From assembly GCF_003337575.1 (NCBI RefSeq), contig NZ_QPJM01000001.1, positions 372,001 to 436,000 on the forward strand: a DNA stretch of 64,000 nt, written 5' to 3'. Made by a program: the position numbers and the translations under genes. This document shows positions 38,897 to 48,929 of the stretch, piece by piece (within the stretch, counting starts at the first letter, position 1; the number at the start of each line of letters is the position of its first letter). Source of the DNA: Phyllobacterium bourgognense. Lineage in GTDB: Bacteria > Pseudomonadota > Alphaproteobacteria > Rhizobiales > Rhizobiaceae. The notes under the pieces were generated by a model, which had not been told where the DNA came from, searched no databases, and saw only the letters and a list, made by a program, of their open reading frames with translations.

Positions 38897-40159
38897 ATGT
38901 TGATCAAACAAAAAAATAACCGCCCGGGATTTGCTCACCGCATCAACAAGCTGATGACCGCTTGTGCATTTTCCTCGCTCCTCTTGTTGTCGCCGGCATG
39001 GGGCGAAGAGCCATACAAAGTGGCATCGGGCGATGTCCTCCTGATCACTGTTTATGGCGATACAGGATTGTCCGGGACTTTTCCCGTCAGCGTGGAAGGG
39101 ACGATAGGATATCCCATTCTCGGCAATATCCCCGTTGCAAATCAAACCATTGCAGAGATCAGCAGCACTATCAATCAGAAGCTGCTGCAACACATTCCGG
39201 GCCTTTCCGTTTCGGTGGCAATGAAGGAATACGCGCCAGTATTTGTCATTGGCGATGTCCAGAGGCCCGGCAAGTACGAGTTTCGCCCTGGCATGATTGC
39301 GCTTGAACTTTTCGCACTTAGCGGTGGTCTGAAAGAGGCGTCGGACAAGATGGACACAGCAGGGACCCAGCTGGTTACTGCGCGTCAGGACTATTCGGAG
39401 ACGTCTCTGCAACTGTTTGCCCAAGACGTGAGACGTGCGCGTCTCCAGGCGGAGCTCGACGAAAAGCCGTTTGAATACGTTCTGGACAAGGAAACCATCA
39501 CCGATGATTTGCCCGCTCGCCAACAAGTAGTCGACTCCGAGCGTCGGGTTTTTGATTTGCGCCTGGCAGCTTTGCACAGCGAAGAAAAAGCTCTCCAGGA
39601 CCAGAAGCAGAATTATCGGGAAGAGATCGATACGCTGGAAAAAAGTACCAAGCTTCGCAACGAGGAAATTTCTCTTTTGGAACAGAATGTAGGATCCTCG
39701 GAGAAGCTTGTATCGCAAGGGCTCACGGCGCAGTCGACGTTGAGAGACAGCCAAAGGCAACTTTCCGCCATGCGCCGCGATGCCCTTGAATTCGGTTCGT
39801 TTCTCGCACGCGCCCGGCAAAATGAAAACGCTATCGGGCAGCGGCTACTCGCGTTGAAGGAGCAACGAGCAAATGACGCCGCCAATCAACTGCGGGACAT
39901 TGAGCTGGATCTCATTCGCTTGAAAAAGCGACTGGCCTTCATTGTCCAGACAATGGCAGAGATTGGCGCCACAGCGCAGCGGGCAACCACGCGCGATCAG
40001 TCTGTGAGGCTGACTTTCTCCGTTGCCCGCATCGTAAATGGCGAGTATCAGGAGTCGGAGTTGACTGAACACGATCCGATCAAGGCGGGCGATATTCTGC
40101 GGGCCCAATTGGCGGTTCCGAAGGACGTTGCAGCCAACAGTATCAACCCGCCCGGTTAG
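38897..40159 (+). CDS. polysaccharide export protein (Wza/ExoF-like)
   Basis: A 420-residue protein. The ATG at 38897 follows TTGAGGC and begins an N-terminus with a hydrophobic signal (ACAFSSLLLLSPAWG, cleavage near residue 35). The Poly_export domain starts with YKVASGDVLLITVYGDTGLS and continues VEGTIGYPILGNIPVANQT; a SLBB-type segment contains VFVIGDVQRPGKYEFRPGM. Residues about 200-350 form a long coiled coil (LRNEEISLLEQNVGSSEKLV), as in rhizobial ExoF. There is no lipobox cysteine. It partners the Wzc-type protein in export across the envelope and is followed by a terminator. Confidence 0.87.
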   Translation: MLIKQKNNRPGFAHRINKLMTACAFSSLLLLSPAWGEEPYKVASGDVLLITVYGDTGLSGTFPVSVEGTIGYPILGNIPVANQTIAEISSTINQKLLQHIPGLSVSVAMKEYAPVFVIGDVQRPGKYEFRPGMIALELFALSGGLKEASDKMDTAGTQLVTARQDYSETSLQLFAQDVRRARLQAELDEKPFEYVLDKETITDDLPARQQVVDSERRVFDLRLAALHSEEKALQDQKQNYREEIDTLEKSTKLRNEEISLLEQNVGSSEKLVSQGLTAQSTLRDSQRQLSAMRRDALEFGSFLARARQNENAIGQRLLALKEQRANDAANQLRDIELDLIRLKKRLAFIVQTMAEIGATAQRATTRDQSVRLTFSVARIVNGEYQESELTEHDPIKAGDILRAQLAVPKDVAANSINPPG

Positions 40160-40184
40160 ACCGCTCCGCGAGGGATCCTTATGC

Positions 40185-40220
40185 AAAAAAGCAGCCAGGT
40201 GTTGACCTGGCTGCTTTTTT
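40185..40220 (+). terminator. bidirectional rho-independent terminator
   Basis: A perfect hairpin: AAAAAAGCAGCCAGGT pairs with ACCTGGCTGCTTTTTT around a GTTG loop. With A-run and T-run on both sides it can end transcription from both the Wza-type gene (plus) and the fcl gene (minus), which converge here. Confidence 0.93.
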
Positions 40221-40237
40221 TATCCTGGGCATAGAGC

Positions 40238-41230
40238 CTATCGCGCTGCCGTAGCAGTCGGCGCAATATTGTTTGGCGTGAGCATCGACTGTTGCCACCG
40301 CATATATAGATCGCTTAGTCCGGTCTCGAGATCTATGCTCGGCCGCCACCCCATGCTTTGCAGACGTGTAGGATCGACCAGCTTTCGCGGAGTTCCATCG
40401 GGCCTCGATGCATCGAAGATGATGGAGCCGTCGTAGTCGACAATCTTTGCAATCAGGATTGCGGCGTCGTGGATCGAGATTTCGTGTCCCGACCCGATGT
40501 TGATAAATTCAGGACCGACATATTTCTCCATCACGAACACGCAGGCGTCGGCCAAATCGTCGACATGCAGGAATTCCCGTTTTGGCGTCCCGGTGCCCCA
40601 GACAACGACTGTGGGGCTCCCTGATACCTTGGCTTCATGCATCTTTCTGATGAGAGCCGGAAGGACATGAGAATTCTGCGGATCGAAATTGTCGTTGGGC
40701 CCGTAGAGACTTGTCGGCATCGCCGTCAGGAAATTCTGCCCGTATTCCCGCGCATAGGCTTCGGCAAGCTTGAGGCCCGCGATTTTTGCAACTGCGTAAG
40801 CTTCGTTAGTCGGCTCCAGTGCGCCTGTCAGCAAGGAGCTCTCCTGAATCGGCTGATCGGCAAACTTGGGGAAAATACAGCTCGATCCCAGCCACAACAA
40901 TTTCTGTACACCCAGCCTGTGGGCCGAATGTATGATATTCATGGCGATCATCGTATTGTCATAAAGAAACTCAGCGGGATAGGTTGAATTCGCGATAATT
41001 CCGCCAACCTTGGCGGCTGCAATGAAAATGGCATCAGGACGCGCGCTAGCCATCCATTCTTCGGTTTCCAGCTGGCGCGTCAGATCAAGTTCCTCGTGGG
41101 TAACTTCGAGCAGCTCGCAGCCTTCACTCTGGAGGCGGCGTGTCAATGCTGAACCGACCATGCCCGAGTGGCCTGCCACCCAGACGCGTTTACCTTGCAG
41201 ATCGAAGTGGTGATTATCTGACTCAGCCAT
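40238..41230 (-). CDS. fcl: GDP-L-fucose synthase
   Basis: A 330-residue extended SDR that converts GDP-4-keto-6-deoxymannose to GDP-L-fucose by epimerisation and NADPH reduction. [16 protein letters not shown] holds the nucleotide-binding motif; [20 protein letters not shown] and [15 protein letters not shown] (Tyr-x3-Lys) hold the catalytic residues. The ATG at 41230 overlaps the end of gmd by 8 bp. It works directly after Gmd. Confidence 0.94.
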   Translation of the reverse strand: MAESDNHHFDLQGKRVWVAGHSGMVGSALTRRLQSEGCELLEVTHEELDLTRQLETEEWMASARPDAIFIAAAKVGGIIANSTYPAEFLYDNTMIAMNIIHSAHRLGVQKLLWLGSSCIFPKFADQPIQESSLLTGALEPTNEAYAVAKIAGLKLAEAYAREYGQNFLTAMPTSLYGPNDNFDPQNSHVLPALIRKMHEAKVSGSPTVVVWGTGTPKREFLHVDDLADACVFVMEKYVGPEFINIGSGHEISIHDAAILIAKIVDYDGSIIFDASRPDGTPRKLVDPTRLQSMGWRPSIDLETGLSDLYMRWQQSMLTPNNIAPTATAAR

Positions 41231-42293
41231 AAAGGTCGTTCCGCCCTTCCTCACGCATGATATTACTCATATCGGAAGCGACCATTTCCGCGACCAGCTC
41301 GTCAAACGAAACGGTATGCGTCCAACCCAATGCCTTTCGTGCTTTGGTCGAATCTCCTAGCAAAAGTTCAACTTCGGTCGGCCGGAAATAGCGCGGGTCG
41401 ATTTCTATCAGCTCTTTGCCGGATTTCCGGTCGTAGCCGACTTCGTCTACGCCAGTGCCAGTCCATTCGATTTCTTTGCCGACGTGGCCGAAGGCTTTCT
41501 CGACAAATTCACGCACGGTATGGGTTTCGCCGGTTGCGAGAACAAAGTCATCAGGCGTTTCATGCTGCACGATGCGCCACATACCTTCGACATAATCACG
41601 AGCGTGGCCCCAGTCGCGCTTGGCGTCGAGATTGCCGAGCCGCAACTTGTCCTGCAAGCCGCGTTCAATTGCTGCAACTGCGCGGGTAATTTTGCGCGTC
41701 ACGAAGGTTTCACCGCGCATCGGACTCTCGTGATTGAACAGGATACCGTTCGATGCATGAAACCCGTATGCTTCCCGGTAATTAACAGTAATCCAGTAGG
41801 CATAGAGTTTGGCAGCTGCATAAGGACTACGCGGATAAAACGCCGTCTTTTCACTCTGAGGCGCTTCGATGCTCTTGCCGAACAATTCAGATGTTGACGC
41901 CTGGTAGAAGCGGCAAGTCTTCTCGATTTTCATGATGCGCATGGCTTCGAGCAGGCGAAGCGTGCCAAGAGCGTCCGAATTGGCGGTATACTCCGGGGTC
42001 TCGAAACTGACCTGCACGTGGCTTTGAGCGCCGAGGTTGTATATCTCGTCGGGCTGAACCTCCTGCACAACGCGGCAGAGGTTGGTTGCATCGGTGAGAT
42101 CGCCGAAATGCAGCCGGAAGCGAACGTCGTCGTCGTGTGGATCCTGATAGAGATGATCGATGCGCGCCGTGTTGAATGACGATGACCGCCTTTTCAGGCC
42201 ATGAACGATATAACCCTTGTTGAGAAGCAGTTCGCTGAGGTAGGCGCCGTCCTGTCCCGTAACGCCAATGATCAGTGCAGTTTTCGCGGCCAT
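41223..42293 (-). CDS. gmd: GDP-mannose 4,6-dehydratase
   Basis: A 356-residue extended SDR that makes GDP-4-keto-6-deoxymannose. [15 protein letters not shown] near residue 10, FHLGDLTD-type strand ([13 protein letters not shown]), [10 protein letters not shown] near 132 and [15 protein letters not shown] with Tyr-x3-Lys are diagnostic; [17 protein letters not shown] is also typical. With fcl it supplies GDP-L-fucose, so the polysaccharide probably contains fucose. Confidence 0.96.
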   Translation of the reverse strand: MAAKTALIIGVTGQDGAYLSELLLNKGYIVHGLKRRSSSFNTARIDHLYQDPHDDDVRFRLHFGDLTDATNLCRVVQEVQPDEIYNLGAQSHVQVSFETPEYTANSDALGTLRLLEAMRIMKIEKTCRFYQASTSELFGKSIEAPQSEKTAFYPRSPYAAAKLYAYWITVNYREAYGFHASNGILFNHESPMRGETFVTRKITRAVAAIERGLQDKLRLGNLDAKRDWGHARDYVEGMWRIVQHETPDDFVLATGETHTVREFVEKAFGHVGKEIEWTGTGVDEVGYDRKSGKELIEIDPRYFRPTEVELLLGDSTKARKALGWTHTVSFDELVAEMVASDMSNIMREEGRNDLYG

Positions 42294-42662
42294 CCGTTAT
42301 TCCCCGGTCTCGCTCTTGAGAGCTTCTTGTTGCTTTAGCCTCGTGACCATTTTTCCCAATTCAAACGGCAGCCGAAGACAATGAAACATTTCAACTTCAC
42401 TATAGATGGCGCGCGGCGCGATACACTTCGGCAATAGGGATAAGATCGGCTCCCAACCTGAGGGAATACAAGGCATGTCGGGCGCAATGGGGCGTCTAAA
42501 AGGGGTGGAAACCAACCGCAACTTCTCCGGAAGGAGTAGGCGGGGTGATCGGTCGCGGAAAATCGTAGTGCCTTTGTTGAACTTGTTCGCCAACTGCGAA
42601 CTGCGACAATCAAGACCAAGAATCTGTGTCTGACAGACGGCCCGGGCTTGAGGCATCCACAA
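42294..42662. other. divergent intergenic region between gmd and a glycosyltransferase gene
   Basis: 369 bp that should hold the promoters of the gmd-fcl pair (minus) and of the three-glycosyltransferase operon (plus). A 121-codon minus frame spans it but has no ribosome binding site or recognisable content. No clear repeat or hairpin was found. Confidence 0.4.
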
Positions 42663-43922
42663 ATGAAAATCGTATTTGCAAACCGCTATTTCTCACCTGA
42701 TCAGTCAGCAACCAGCCGTATGGTATCGGGGTTGGCGTTCGCATTGGCGCGCCGCGGTTTTGAAGTCGCGGCAATCGCTAGCCGCACACCGCACGATCAA
42801 CCTGACGTGACATTGCCGGCGGAAGAAATGGTGTCAGGGGTTAAGGTAAGCCGTCTATGGGCTACACGGTTCGGACGGAGCAATGTTCTCGGCCGGGCCA
42901 TCGATTATCTCACATTTCACGTCTCTGCATTCCTCTGGTGTTTGTGGAACCTCAAAAGCGGCGACGTCTGCATCGTGTGTACTGATCCACCCTTGCTCTC
43001 CGTCACCACTTCTTTGCCCATTCGCTGGCGGCGGGCCCGAATGGTCAACTGGATTATGGATCTTTTCCCCGAGGTCGCCATGGAGCTTGGCATGCTGTCG
43101 GATAAAAGCTTGTCTGGCACGATCAGCCGATCGATGCGCAATTGGTCTATGCGCAAATCGGCGATGATCGTTTGCCCGACCGCGAGGATGGCCGCTTATC
43201 TCGCCGACCGCGGTTTCTCCGAGGAACAGGTTTTTGTCATGCACCATTGGTCCGATGGTGACGAGATCTATCCCGTGGAACCGGCATCCAACACACTGCG
43301 GGCGAGCTGGGGTTTGCAGGACAAGTTTGTGGTCGGCTACTCGGGTAACTTTGGTCGAGCGCACGACTTTTCGACGCTGTTGGAAGCGGCTGTGCTTCTG
43401 AGCGGGCATGACGATATTCAGTTTCTGATGATTGGTGGCGGTCAGCAGCGAAGCCACGTCGAAGAAATCGTACGGAATCGCGATTTGAAGAACGTCGTTT
43501 TCAAGCCACTTCAGCCGGCTGAACATATCGCAGAAAGCTTGAGCACGGCCGATGCTCACATCGTGTCGCTTTTGCCCCGACTCGAACATTGCATCGTCCC
43601 GAGCAAGTTCTATGGAATCCTGGCGGCTGGCCGGCCAACTCTCTTCATCGGCGATCCAAATGGCGAGGTAGCACGCGTGGTAGCTGCTGAAGACTGCGGC
43701 GCGGCCGTGGAAATTGGCGAGGGAAGAAAACTCGCGGATTTCATCATGGAGATGAAAAATTCTTCCGAACGTCGTTGCCAGATGGGTCAAAACGCAAGAC
43801 GTGTCCTGGAAACTCTGTTTTCCCGGGAGAACGCCGTAGTTGCGTGGTCGGACGTGATGCTCAGATTTGATAGGCAGACCGGGCTTCCATCAGAATCTTC
43901 TGTTTATGAGCCTGCAGAATGA
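42663..43922 (+). CDS. glycosyltransferase family 4 (WcaI-like)
   Basis: About 419 residues from the ATG at 42663. N-terminal MKIVFANRYFSPDQSATSRM is typical of WcaI-like transferases of colanic-acid-type clusters. LFPEVAMELG near 140 and MHHWSDGDEIYPV near 193 are also typical of that group, as is GYSGNFGRAHDFSTLLEAA and VPSKFYGILAAGRPT in the donor domain. Likely adds a sugar such as fucose in the cytoplasm; the donor is not certain. First of three transferase genes coupled by ATGA overlaps. Confidence 0.86.
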   Translation: MKIVFANRYFSPDQSATSRMVSGLAFALARRGFEVAAIASRTPHDQPDVTLPAEEMVSGVKVSRLWATRFGRSNVLGRAIDYLTFHVSAFLWCLWNLKSGDVCIVCTDPPLLSVTTSLPIRWRRARMVNWIMDLFPEVAMELGMLSDKSLSGTISRSMRNWSMRKSAMIVCPTARMAAYLADRGFSEEQVFVMHHWSDGDEIYPVEPASNTLRASWGLQDKFVVGYSGNFGRAHDFSTLLEAAVLLSGHDDIQFLMIGGGQQRSHVEEIVRNRDLKNVVFKPLQPAEHIAESLSTADAHIVSLLPRLEHCIVPSKFYGILAAGRPTLFIGDPNGEVARVVAAEDCGAAVEIGEGRKLADFIMEMKNSSERRCQMGQNARRVLETLFSRENAVVAWSDVMLRFDRQTGLPSESSVYEPAE

Positions 43923-45166
43923 CTGGTACCGTTGTTGTTAGCCAGCTGGGCGCTCGCATGCATTACGCCGTTCCCCGCATCTTTGCATCCGAAAACCAGC
44001 TGGCGCATTTTTACACTGACATCTGCGCCACCAAGAGTTGGCCGCGCCTTGTCAATAGTCTTCCAAAAAACCTCCTTCCTTCGTCAGTTAAACGCCTGGT
44101 TGGGCGCGTTCCAAAAGGTGTAGCACCGGAATTGATCTCCACCTTTCCAGGTTTCGGACTCCGCTCAGCGGTCCGCAGGCTCCGCCTTGCGAACGTTGTC
44201 GAGGAAACAGAACACGCCGTGTGGGCCGGATCCGAATTTTCGCGTTTGGTGGTTTCCAGCGGCTTTCACGGTGCAGCTGGCCTTTACGCTTTTGCCGGCG
44301 ATGCGCTGGAGCAAATGGTTGCAGCAAAACAACAAGGCATGTGGACTGCAGTCGAACAGATGATTGCCCCGCGTGAGGTCGTTGAAGAACTGGTCGGGAG
44401 CGAGCAGCGAAGTTTTCCTGATTGGGCCGGACCACATACTGACAATGCACATGCCAAAGTTTTTGCTGAGCGCGAGAAAGCCGAATGGGAGCTCGCGGAC
44501 ATTATCGTATGTCCTTCTGAATTCGTCAGACGCAATGTCATTGCACGCGGAGGCAACGCTGAACGATGTGTGGTCGTGCCATATGGTATAGATCCCCAAT
44601 TTCCTCCTCAGGAAATAATTCGCATCGGTGGGCCGCTAAGGGTATTGACCGTAGGGCAAGTCGGACTGCGAAAAGGTTCTCCTTACGTTGCCGAAGCAGC
44701 GCGTTTGCTCGGCCCATCGGCGATCTTTCGCATGGCAGGTCCGAGTAGCCTTTCTGACCGTGTTACGGCTCATCTTTCGAAGCATGTTGAACTTCGCGGG
44801 ATCGTCCCGCGTGCGGAGATGGCTGCCGAATATGAGTGGGCCGATGTCTTTCTTCTACCGTCAATTTGCGAAGGATCGGCAACTGCTGTTTATGAAGCAC
44901 TAGCCGCCGGACTCCCCGTCGTCTGCACGGAAAATGCGGGCAGCGTAGTCCGCGACGGGATCGATGGCTTCATTGTCCCCATTCGTGACGGCACGGCAAT
45001 AGCCAAAGCGATCACTACGTTGGCAGACAATGTCGGGATGCGCGCGGCAATGTCGGAAAGCGCTGTGGCACGCGCCGCGGACTTCACTGTTGACCGTTAC
45101 GGCAAACGTTTGCTTTCCGCACTATCGGGCCTTACTGAGCAGCGCGCGCCCGTGTGTGTCGCATGA
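43919..45166 (+). CDS. glycosyltransferase family 4
   Basis: A 415-residue GT-B protein. The donor domain has LTVGQVGLRKGSPYVAEAAR, FRMAGPSSL and the EX7E motif in SICEGSATAVYEALAAG near residue 325. The N-terminal half (VVVSQLGARMHYAVPRIFAS) is less standard. Its ATG overlaps the stop of the upstream transferase gene, and its own stop overlaps the next start, giving strict translational coupling. Sugar specificity unknown. Confidence 0.85.
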   Translation: MTGTVVVSQLGARMHYAVPRIFASENQLAHFYTDICATKSWPRLVNSLPKNLLPSSVKRLVGRVPKGVAPELISTFPGFGLRSAVRRLRLANVVEETEHAVWAGSEFSRLVVSSGFHGAAGLYAFAGDALEQMVAAKQQGMWTAVEQMIAPREVVEELVGSEQRSFPDWAGPHTDNAHAKVFAEREKAEWELADIIVCPSEFVRRNVIARGGNAERCVVVPYGIDPQFPPQEIIRIGGPLRVLTVGQVGLRKGSPYVAEAARLLGPSAIFRMAGPSSLSDRVTAHLSKHVELRGIVPRAEMAAEYEWADVFLLPSICEGSATAVYEALAAGLPVVCTENAGSVVRDGIDGFIVPIRDGTAIAKAITTLADNVGMRAAMSESAVARAADFTVDRYGKRLLSALSGLTEQRAPVCVA

Positions 45167-46371
45167 AAATAGTCCATGTCATATCTTCGATCGATCCTGC
45201 CCAAGGAGGCCCGCAGAGTGCCTGTGTGCGATTGGCAGCTGCCCAGTCTGCACTGGGCCACGACGTTCACATCATTAGCTATGGCGGCGCGGAAGTTGAA
45301 AAGCGAGCACTCAAATCGGCTCAAGACGTTCCATTCGTTGCGCTTGTTCACTGGCACTTGCTGGATGATCCGGACCGGCTGGAACAGATATTGTGCGTCG
45401 AAGGTTCCCGCCAGTTGCGCCAGGTGTTCAAGGGCGCGTCGTTCGTCCACATTCACGGCGTGTGGGAGCCTATTCTCAGAAAGGCTGCAAACACGGCAAG
45501 ATTGAACCGCATCCCGTACTGCGTTCAGCCACATGGTATGCTCGATGCCTGGAGCATGAAGCAAAAACAATTGAAGAAGCGTATCGCGTTGCTTCTTGGC
45601 TATCGCAAGATGCTTGATCAGGCAAAATTCTTGGTGACGCTCAACAACGACGAATCCCGGCTGCTTGAGCCACTTCGCCTTAAGGCACCGACTCTCACGA
45701 TACCGAACGGCATATTCCTGGAAGAGTTTGCTGATCTTCCAGGGGCAGGTTTCTTTCACAAGCGGCTTTCTCTTGCCCGTGAAAAGCGTGTCATTCTCTT
45801 CCTGTCCAGACTTCATACCAAGAAGGGCTTGGACATTCTTGGGGATGCTTTCAAGCTGATCGCTGGGTCTCACCCAAACGTCGATCTTGTTGTCGCTGGC
45901 CCGGATGGCGGAGCCCGGGAAGGCTTCGTAGCCCAGATCGATCGACTGCATATCGCGGATCGGGTTCATTTGATCGGCCCCATCTATGGCGGAGACAAAC
46001 TGTGCGCCTTGGTCGATGCCAGCTGCTTTTGTCTTCCGAGCCGCCAAGAAGGTTTCAGCGTCGCCATTACCGAGGCTCTGGCCTGCGGCCTGCCAGCAGT
46101 CATCAGCGATGCGTGTCACTTTCCAGAAGTTGGAACGGCAAATGCCGGCGTGGTGGTTTCTCTCAACCCGGCCGACGTTGCTTCAGCACTCGCAAGTGTC
46201 TTGGACAATCCGGAAATGGCATCGACCATGGGGCAGAATGGTCAACGGCTTGTTCGCGAGAACTACACATGGCCGCGAATCGCCGAATCGACTATCCAGG
46301 GATATGGTCCCAACCACAATCCAAAGCCTCTAACTAGTACAAGTAAACTTGTGGCTGCTGCGGATCATTGA
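45163..46371 (+). CDS. glycosyltransferase family 4
   Basis: A 402-residue GT-B protein from the ATG at 45163, which overlaps the preceding stop (ATGA). N-terminal MKIVHVISSIDPAQGGPQSA is classic; HIHGVWEPILR and CVQPHGMLDAWSMKQKQ mark the acceptor domain of a group often found in rhizobial clusters. The donor domain has FLSRLHTKKGLDILGDAF and the EX7E motif in SRQEGFSVAITEALACG. Converges with the acetyltransferase gene, overlapping by 7 bp. Confidence 0.87.
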   Translation: MKIVHVISSIDPAQGGPQSACVRLAAAQSALGHDVHIISYGGAEVEKRALKSAQDVPFVALVHWHLLDDPDRLEQILCVEGSRQLRQVFKGASFVHIHGVWEPILRKAANTARLNRIPYCVQPHGMLDAWSMKQKQLKKRIALLLGYRKMLDQAKFLVTLNNDESRLLEPLRLKAPTLTIPNGIFLEEFADLPGAGFFHKRLSLAREKRVILFLSRLHTKKGLDILGDAFKLIAGSHPNVDLVVAGPDGGAREGFVAQIDRLHIADRVHLIGPIYGGDKLCALVDASCFCLPSRQEGFSVAITEALACGLPAVISDACHFPEVGTANAGVVVSLNPADVASALASVLDNPEMASTMGQNGQRLVRENYTWPRIAESTIQGYGPNHNPKPLTSTSKLVAAADH

Positions 46372-46958
46372 GCTGCAGCATCCCGGTTGCGCCCTTTGAC
46401 AGCTTTTGCCGGATTTCCGACGTAAATCGTCCATGGATCGAGCTTGCTGAAGGCAACTCCCCTGGCACCGAGCACGGCTCCCTCGCCAACGAAAACCCCG
46501 GGTCCCACAAACGCTTCGGCTGCGATCCAGGCATTGGATCCAATTGAAATGGGCCTGCTCTTCAACGGAAATCCTGGATCATTGACGTCGTGGGTGCCCG
46601 TGCACAGATGAGAACGCTGTGACACGATGGCGAAGTCCTCAAGCGCGATTTCCGCGACGTTGTAACAGATAACACCCGGTCCCATGGAGGCGTGCCGTCC
46701 CATGATGAGATTTCCAGGCCACCATATCTTCACGCTGCTGCGCACGATTGCGGTAGAATGAATGCGCGCGCCGAACCGCCGGAGGAGCCAGCTTCTCCAG
46801 GGATATAAAAATGATGGCGTCCAGGCTGCCAGCAATATCCAGCAGATCGTCCAGAGTAGTCTCATCAGCCGGAAGCGAAATGCAAACGTGGCACCGCCCA
46901 AGCGTGGCAGGGGTTGCGCCGTGCTGTCGAATGTTGGATCGCTGTAGCGTGATCGCAT
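46365..46958 (-). CDS. acetyltransferase of the left-handed beta-helix type (WcaF-like)
   Basis: A 197-residue protein. The ATG at 46958 with GGAAAG 7 nt upstream is preferred to 46994, which would overlap the polymerase gene. A hydrophobic helix near residues 25-45 is followed by hexapeptide-repeat coils (STAIVRSSVKIWWPGNLIMG, ALEDFAIVSQRSHL) and the CoA-binding segment SIGSNAWIAAEAFVGPGV. Closest by memory to WcaF-type colanic acid acetyltransferases. Adds O-acetyl groups to the repeat unit. Confidence 0.85.
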   Translation of the reverse strand: MRSRYSDPTFDSTAQPLPRLGGATFAFRFRLMRLLWTICWILLAAWTPSFLYPWRSWLLRRFGARIHSTAIVRSSVKIWWPGNLIMGRHASMGPGVICYNVAEIALEDFAIVSQRSHLCTGTHDVNDPGFPLKSRPISIGSNAWIAAEAFVGPGVFVGEGAVLGARGVAFSKLDPWTIYVGNPAKAVKGRNRDAAAQ

Positions 46959-46971
46959 GATATGACTTTCC

Positions 46972-48264
46972 TTATCGGGCTGTTGCCACGCCAAAGTTAG
47001 CAGGAAGCGACATTCCGCTCGAATAATATGGATGGAGATCTGGTGAACGACTCCGGCACCACGCCAATGTTGGTAGCAAGAATATCAGCATGTGAACCCA
47101 GACCGTCAGGACCCAGTCTGTCTGGTGTGATATGGCATGAATGGCGGGTACAATCGAAAATATGTAGACGAGTTGAGCCGACATCTCTCCGCTCTTTGCC
47201 GAGGCCCACAAGCGGCTCATCAGATAAGCGAGGAGAAGAAACTTCAGGGCGCCAAAATACCAGAAGGACTGAAACGCATCGGCCATACCCGTTTCAGTCG
47301 TACCTGTCAGCGGATCGTAATCGCGTGCGGCGACAGGCATTGTCATCATGAGTGACTCTTTGAACTTCGCTCCGACGAGCTGTGCTGGTACATAATTGAA
47401 GACCAGCCTGTTCCAGTGGAACTTGCCATAATCGAAGTCCATCGTCTCTTCTGTATGATGGAGGCGCCAGATGGCATTCCGCATTTCCGGACCACCATTT
47501 TTCAGCAAATCATCGAAATTGGCGGCGACGTTGATTTGAGCGATGTCCTGCCACACGGGTGCCGAATTGGCCCTCGTAATCGTGCGATAGTCACCCATGC
47601 TGTTGAGCAGGACCGTACCGATAAGAACGCCCGCCAGCATGATGGTTCGCGGTATGACCCACCCCTTATAATACCAGAATGCCAGCGCAAAAATGATGAT
47701 TAGCTCGACTGCTTCTGCGCGCTTTCCGGTAACGACAATCCGGTCGAAATAAAACATCAGATCGACGCCTATGATGAACGCAGCGGTCCACGAATAGCGG
47801 CGGGCAAAACAGAGGACGGCGATGGCCATGCCATAACTCATGAATCGCGCAAAAAAGAGCCACGCGACCGGCGCGCCACTGATCTGCACTCCAACCATCA
47901 TCTCACCCGGCAACCGGCTGAGCTTGAAGTAGAAGTACGCGCCTGTGAGAGAAAGAAAAAAAGCCGCGATCAGCAGGCGTTTTTCATCGAAATCCCAGCG
48001 AAAAAAGGCAAAGGGCCTGGCGTTTGAAGACCACCCCAACCAGCACATCGAAAGACAAAGGATCGTGAAAGCGATTGTCTTCGCATATCCGCCTTCTGGA
48101 AGAAAACGATCGTCTGCCAGTGCCGGAATTTGCGGCAGAATAAAAGCGAAGGTGATCACGCCCACCAGAAAAGGAAACTGATAGATGCGCTCTGGCTTCA
48201 GCATACCCCACAGGAGCAGCATGAGCACCGTTCCCAGCATTAGCCATGTCAGAAGCCAGTTCAT
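46972..48264 (-). CDS. polysaccharide polymerase-like membrane protein (Wzy candidate)
   Basis: A 430-residue protein with about ten hydrophobic segments and a large extracytoplasmic region (about 250-340, containing DDLLKNGGPEMRNAIWRLHH). Its topology and place among polysaccharide genes fit a Wzy-type polymerase, for which sequence conservation is low. It is the only such candidate in the locus that also has a flippase. Its ATG overlaps the stop of the upstream YdcF-type gene. Function is inferred from topology and context. Confidence 0.7.
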   Translation of the reverse strand: MNWLLTWLMLGTVLMLLLWGMLKPERIYQFPFLVGVITFAFILPQIPALADDRFLPEGGYAKTIAFTILCLSMCWLGWSSNARPFAFFRWDFDEKRLLIAAFFLSLTGAYFYFKLSRLPGEMMVGVQISGAPVAWLFFARFMSYGMAIAVLCFARRYSWTAAFIIGVDLMFYFDRIVVTGKRAEAVELIIIFALAFWYYKGWVIPRTIMLAGVLIGTVLLNSMGDYRTITRANSAPVWQDIAQINVAANFDDLLKNGGPEMRNAIWRLHHTEETMDFDYGKFHWNRLVFNYVPAQLVGAKFKESLMMTMPVAARDYDPLTGTTETGMADAFQSFWYFGALKFLLLAYLMSRLWASAKSGEMSAQLVYIFSIVPAIHAISHQTDWVLTVWVHMLIFLLPTLAWCRSRSPDLHPYYSSGMSLPANFGVATAR

Positions 48265-48929
48265 GTTCTCGCCTCCCGCGAAGGAAATGGGGCAGGGATG
48301 CGGGTGGATTCCAAGCCGAGAAAATGGCGAATGGCATACCAGACCGTCTTTGGATACTCTTTCATGATCTGAATTCCATCGGGGCCAAATGCGATCTTCT
48401 CGAGTGACTGACGTGGCTCCACTGGAACCGACATCCAGCGAATATCTGCGGACGCGGCCTCAAAACTCGCCATGGCTCGGCGCGAGTGATACCAGCTCGT
48501 CACGAGAACGGCGCTGCGCACATTCATCTGCTTGAGGATCGGTGATGTGAAAAGCGCATTCTCCCAAGTCGTTCCCGACTGGCACTCGACGGAAACGGCA
48601 CTTCTGTCGACCCCTTGGTCGACCATTGCTTCGCGTATCCAGTAACAATCGCCGTCGCCGCTGACCAAGACCCTTGGCGCGACACCCGTTTGCCACAAGC
48701 CTGCAGCTCGGTTGGCTCGCGAGGGACCATCTCCCCCAAGAACGACGATCACGTCGACCTTGCCGATTGGATCACGAATCGTCAGCAGCGGATCGGCCAG
48801 GAAAAGCGCCAAGGGGGCGGCGGATATCGCCAGCATCGCAGCAAGACCACAACCGGCGAAGAACCACTTGCGCGATCGTTTGCGAGCGCGCCGGATGGTC
48901 CAGCCGGGATGGGTTTGGGCGCGCGTCAT
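48261..48929 (-). CDS. YdcF-family (DUF218) protein
   Basis: A 222-residue protein with one N-terminal membrane helix (residues about 22-45, FAGCGLAAMLAISAAPLALF) and a DUF218 domain: VDVIVVLGGDGPSRANRAAG, VLVSGDGDC, SGTTWENALF and VTSWYHSRRAMASF. The family is common near polysaccharide and cell-wall genes; its biochemical role is not known. It is coupled on both sides by ATGA overlaps. Confidence 0.85.
   Translation of the reverse strand: MTRAQTHPGWTIRRARKRSRKWFFAGCGLAAMLAISAAPLALFLADPLLTIRDPIGKVDVIVVLGGDGPSRANRAAGLWQTGVAPRVLVSGDGDCYWIREAMVDQGVDRSAVSVECQSGTTWENALFTSPILKQMNVRSAVLVTSWYHSRRAMASFEAASADIRWMSVPVEPRQSLEKIAFGPDGIQIMKEYPKTVWYAIRHFLGLESTRIPAPFPSREART

Noticed and set aside
38840-39820. 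A 326-codon minus-strand open frame
   Set aside because: It is opposite the Wza-type export gene and has no recognisable domain.
42297-42662. A 121-codon minus-strand frame upstream of gmd
   Set aside because: No ribosome binding site or domain; more likely the divergent promoter region.
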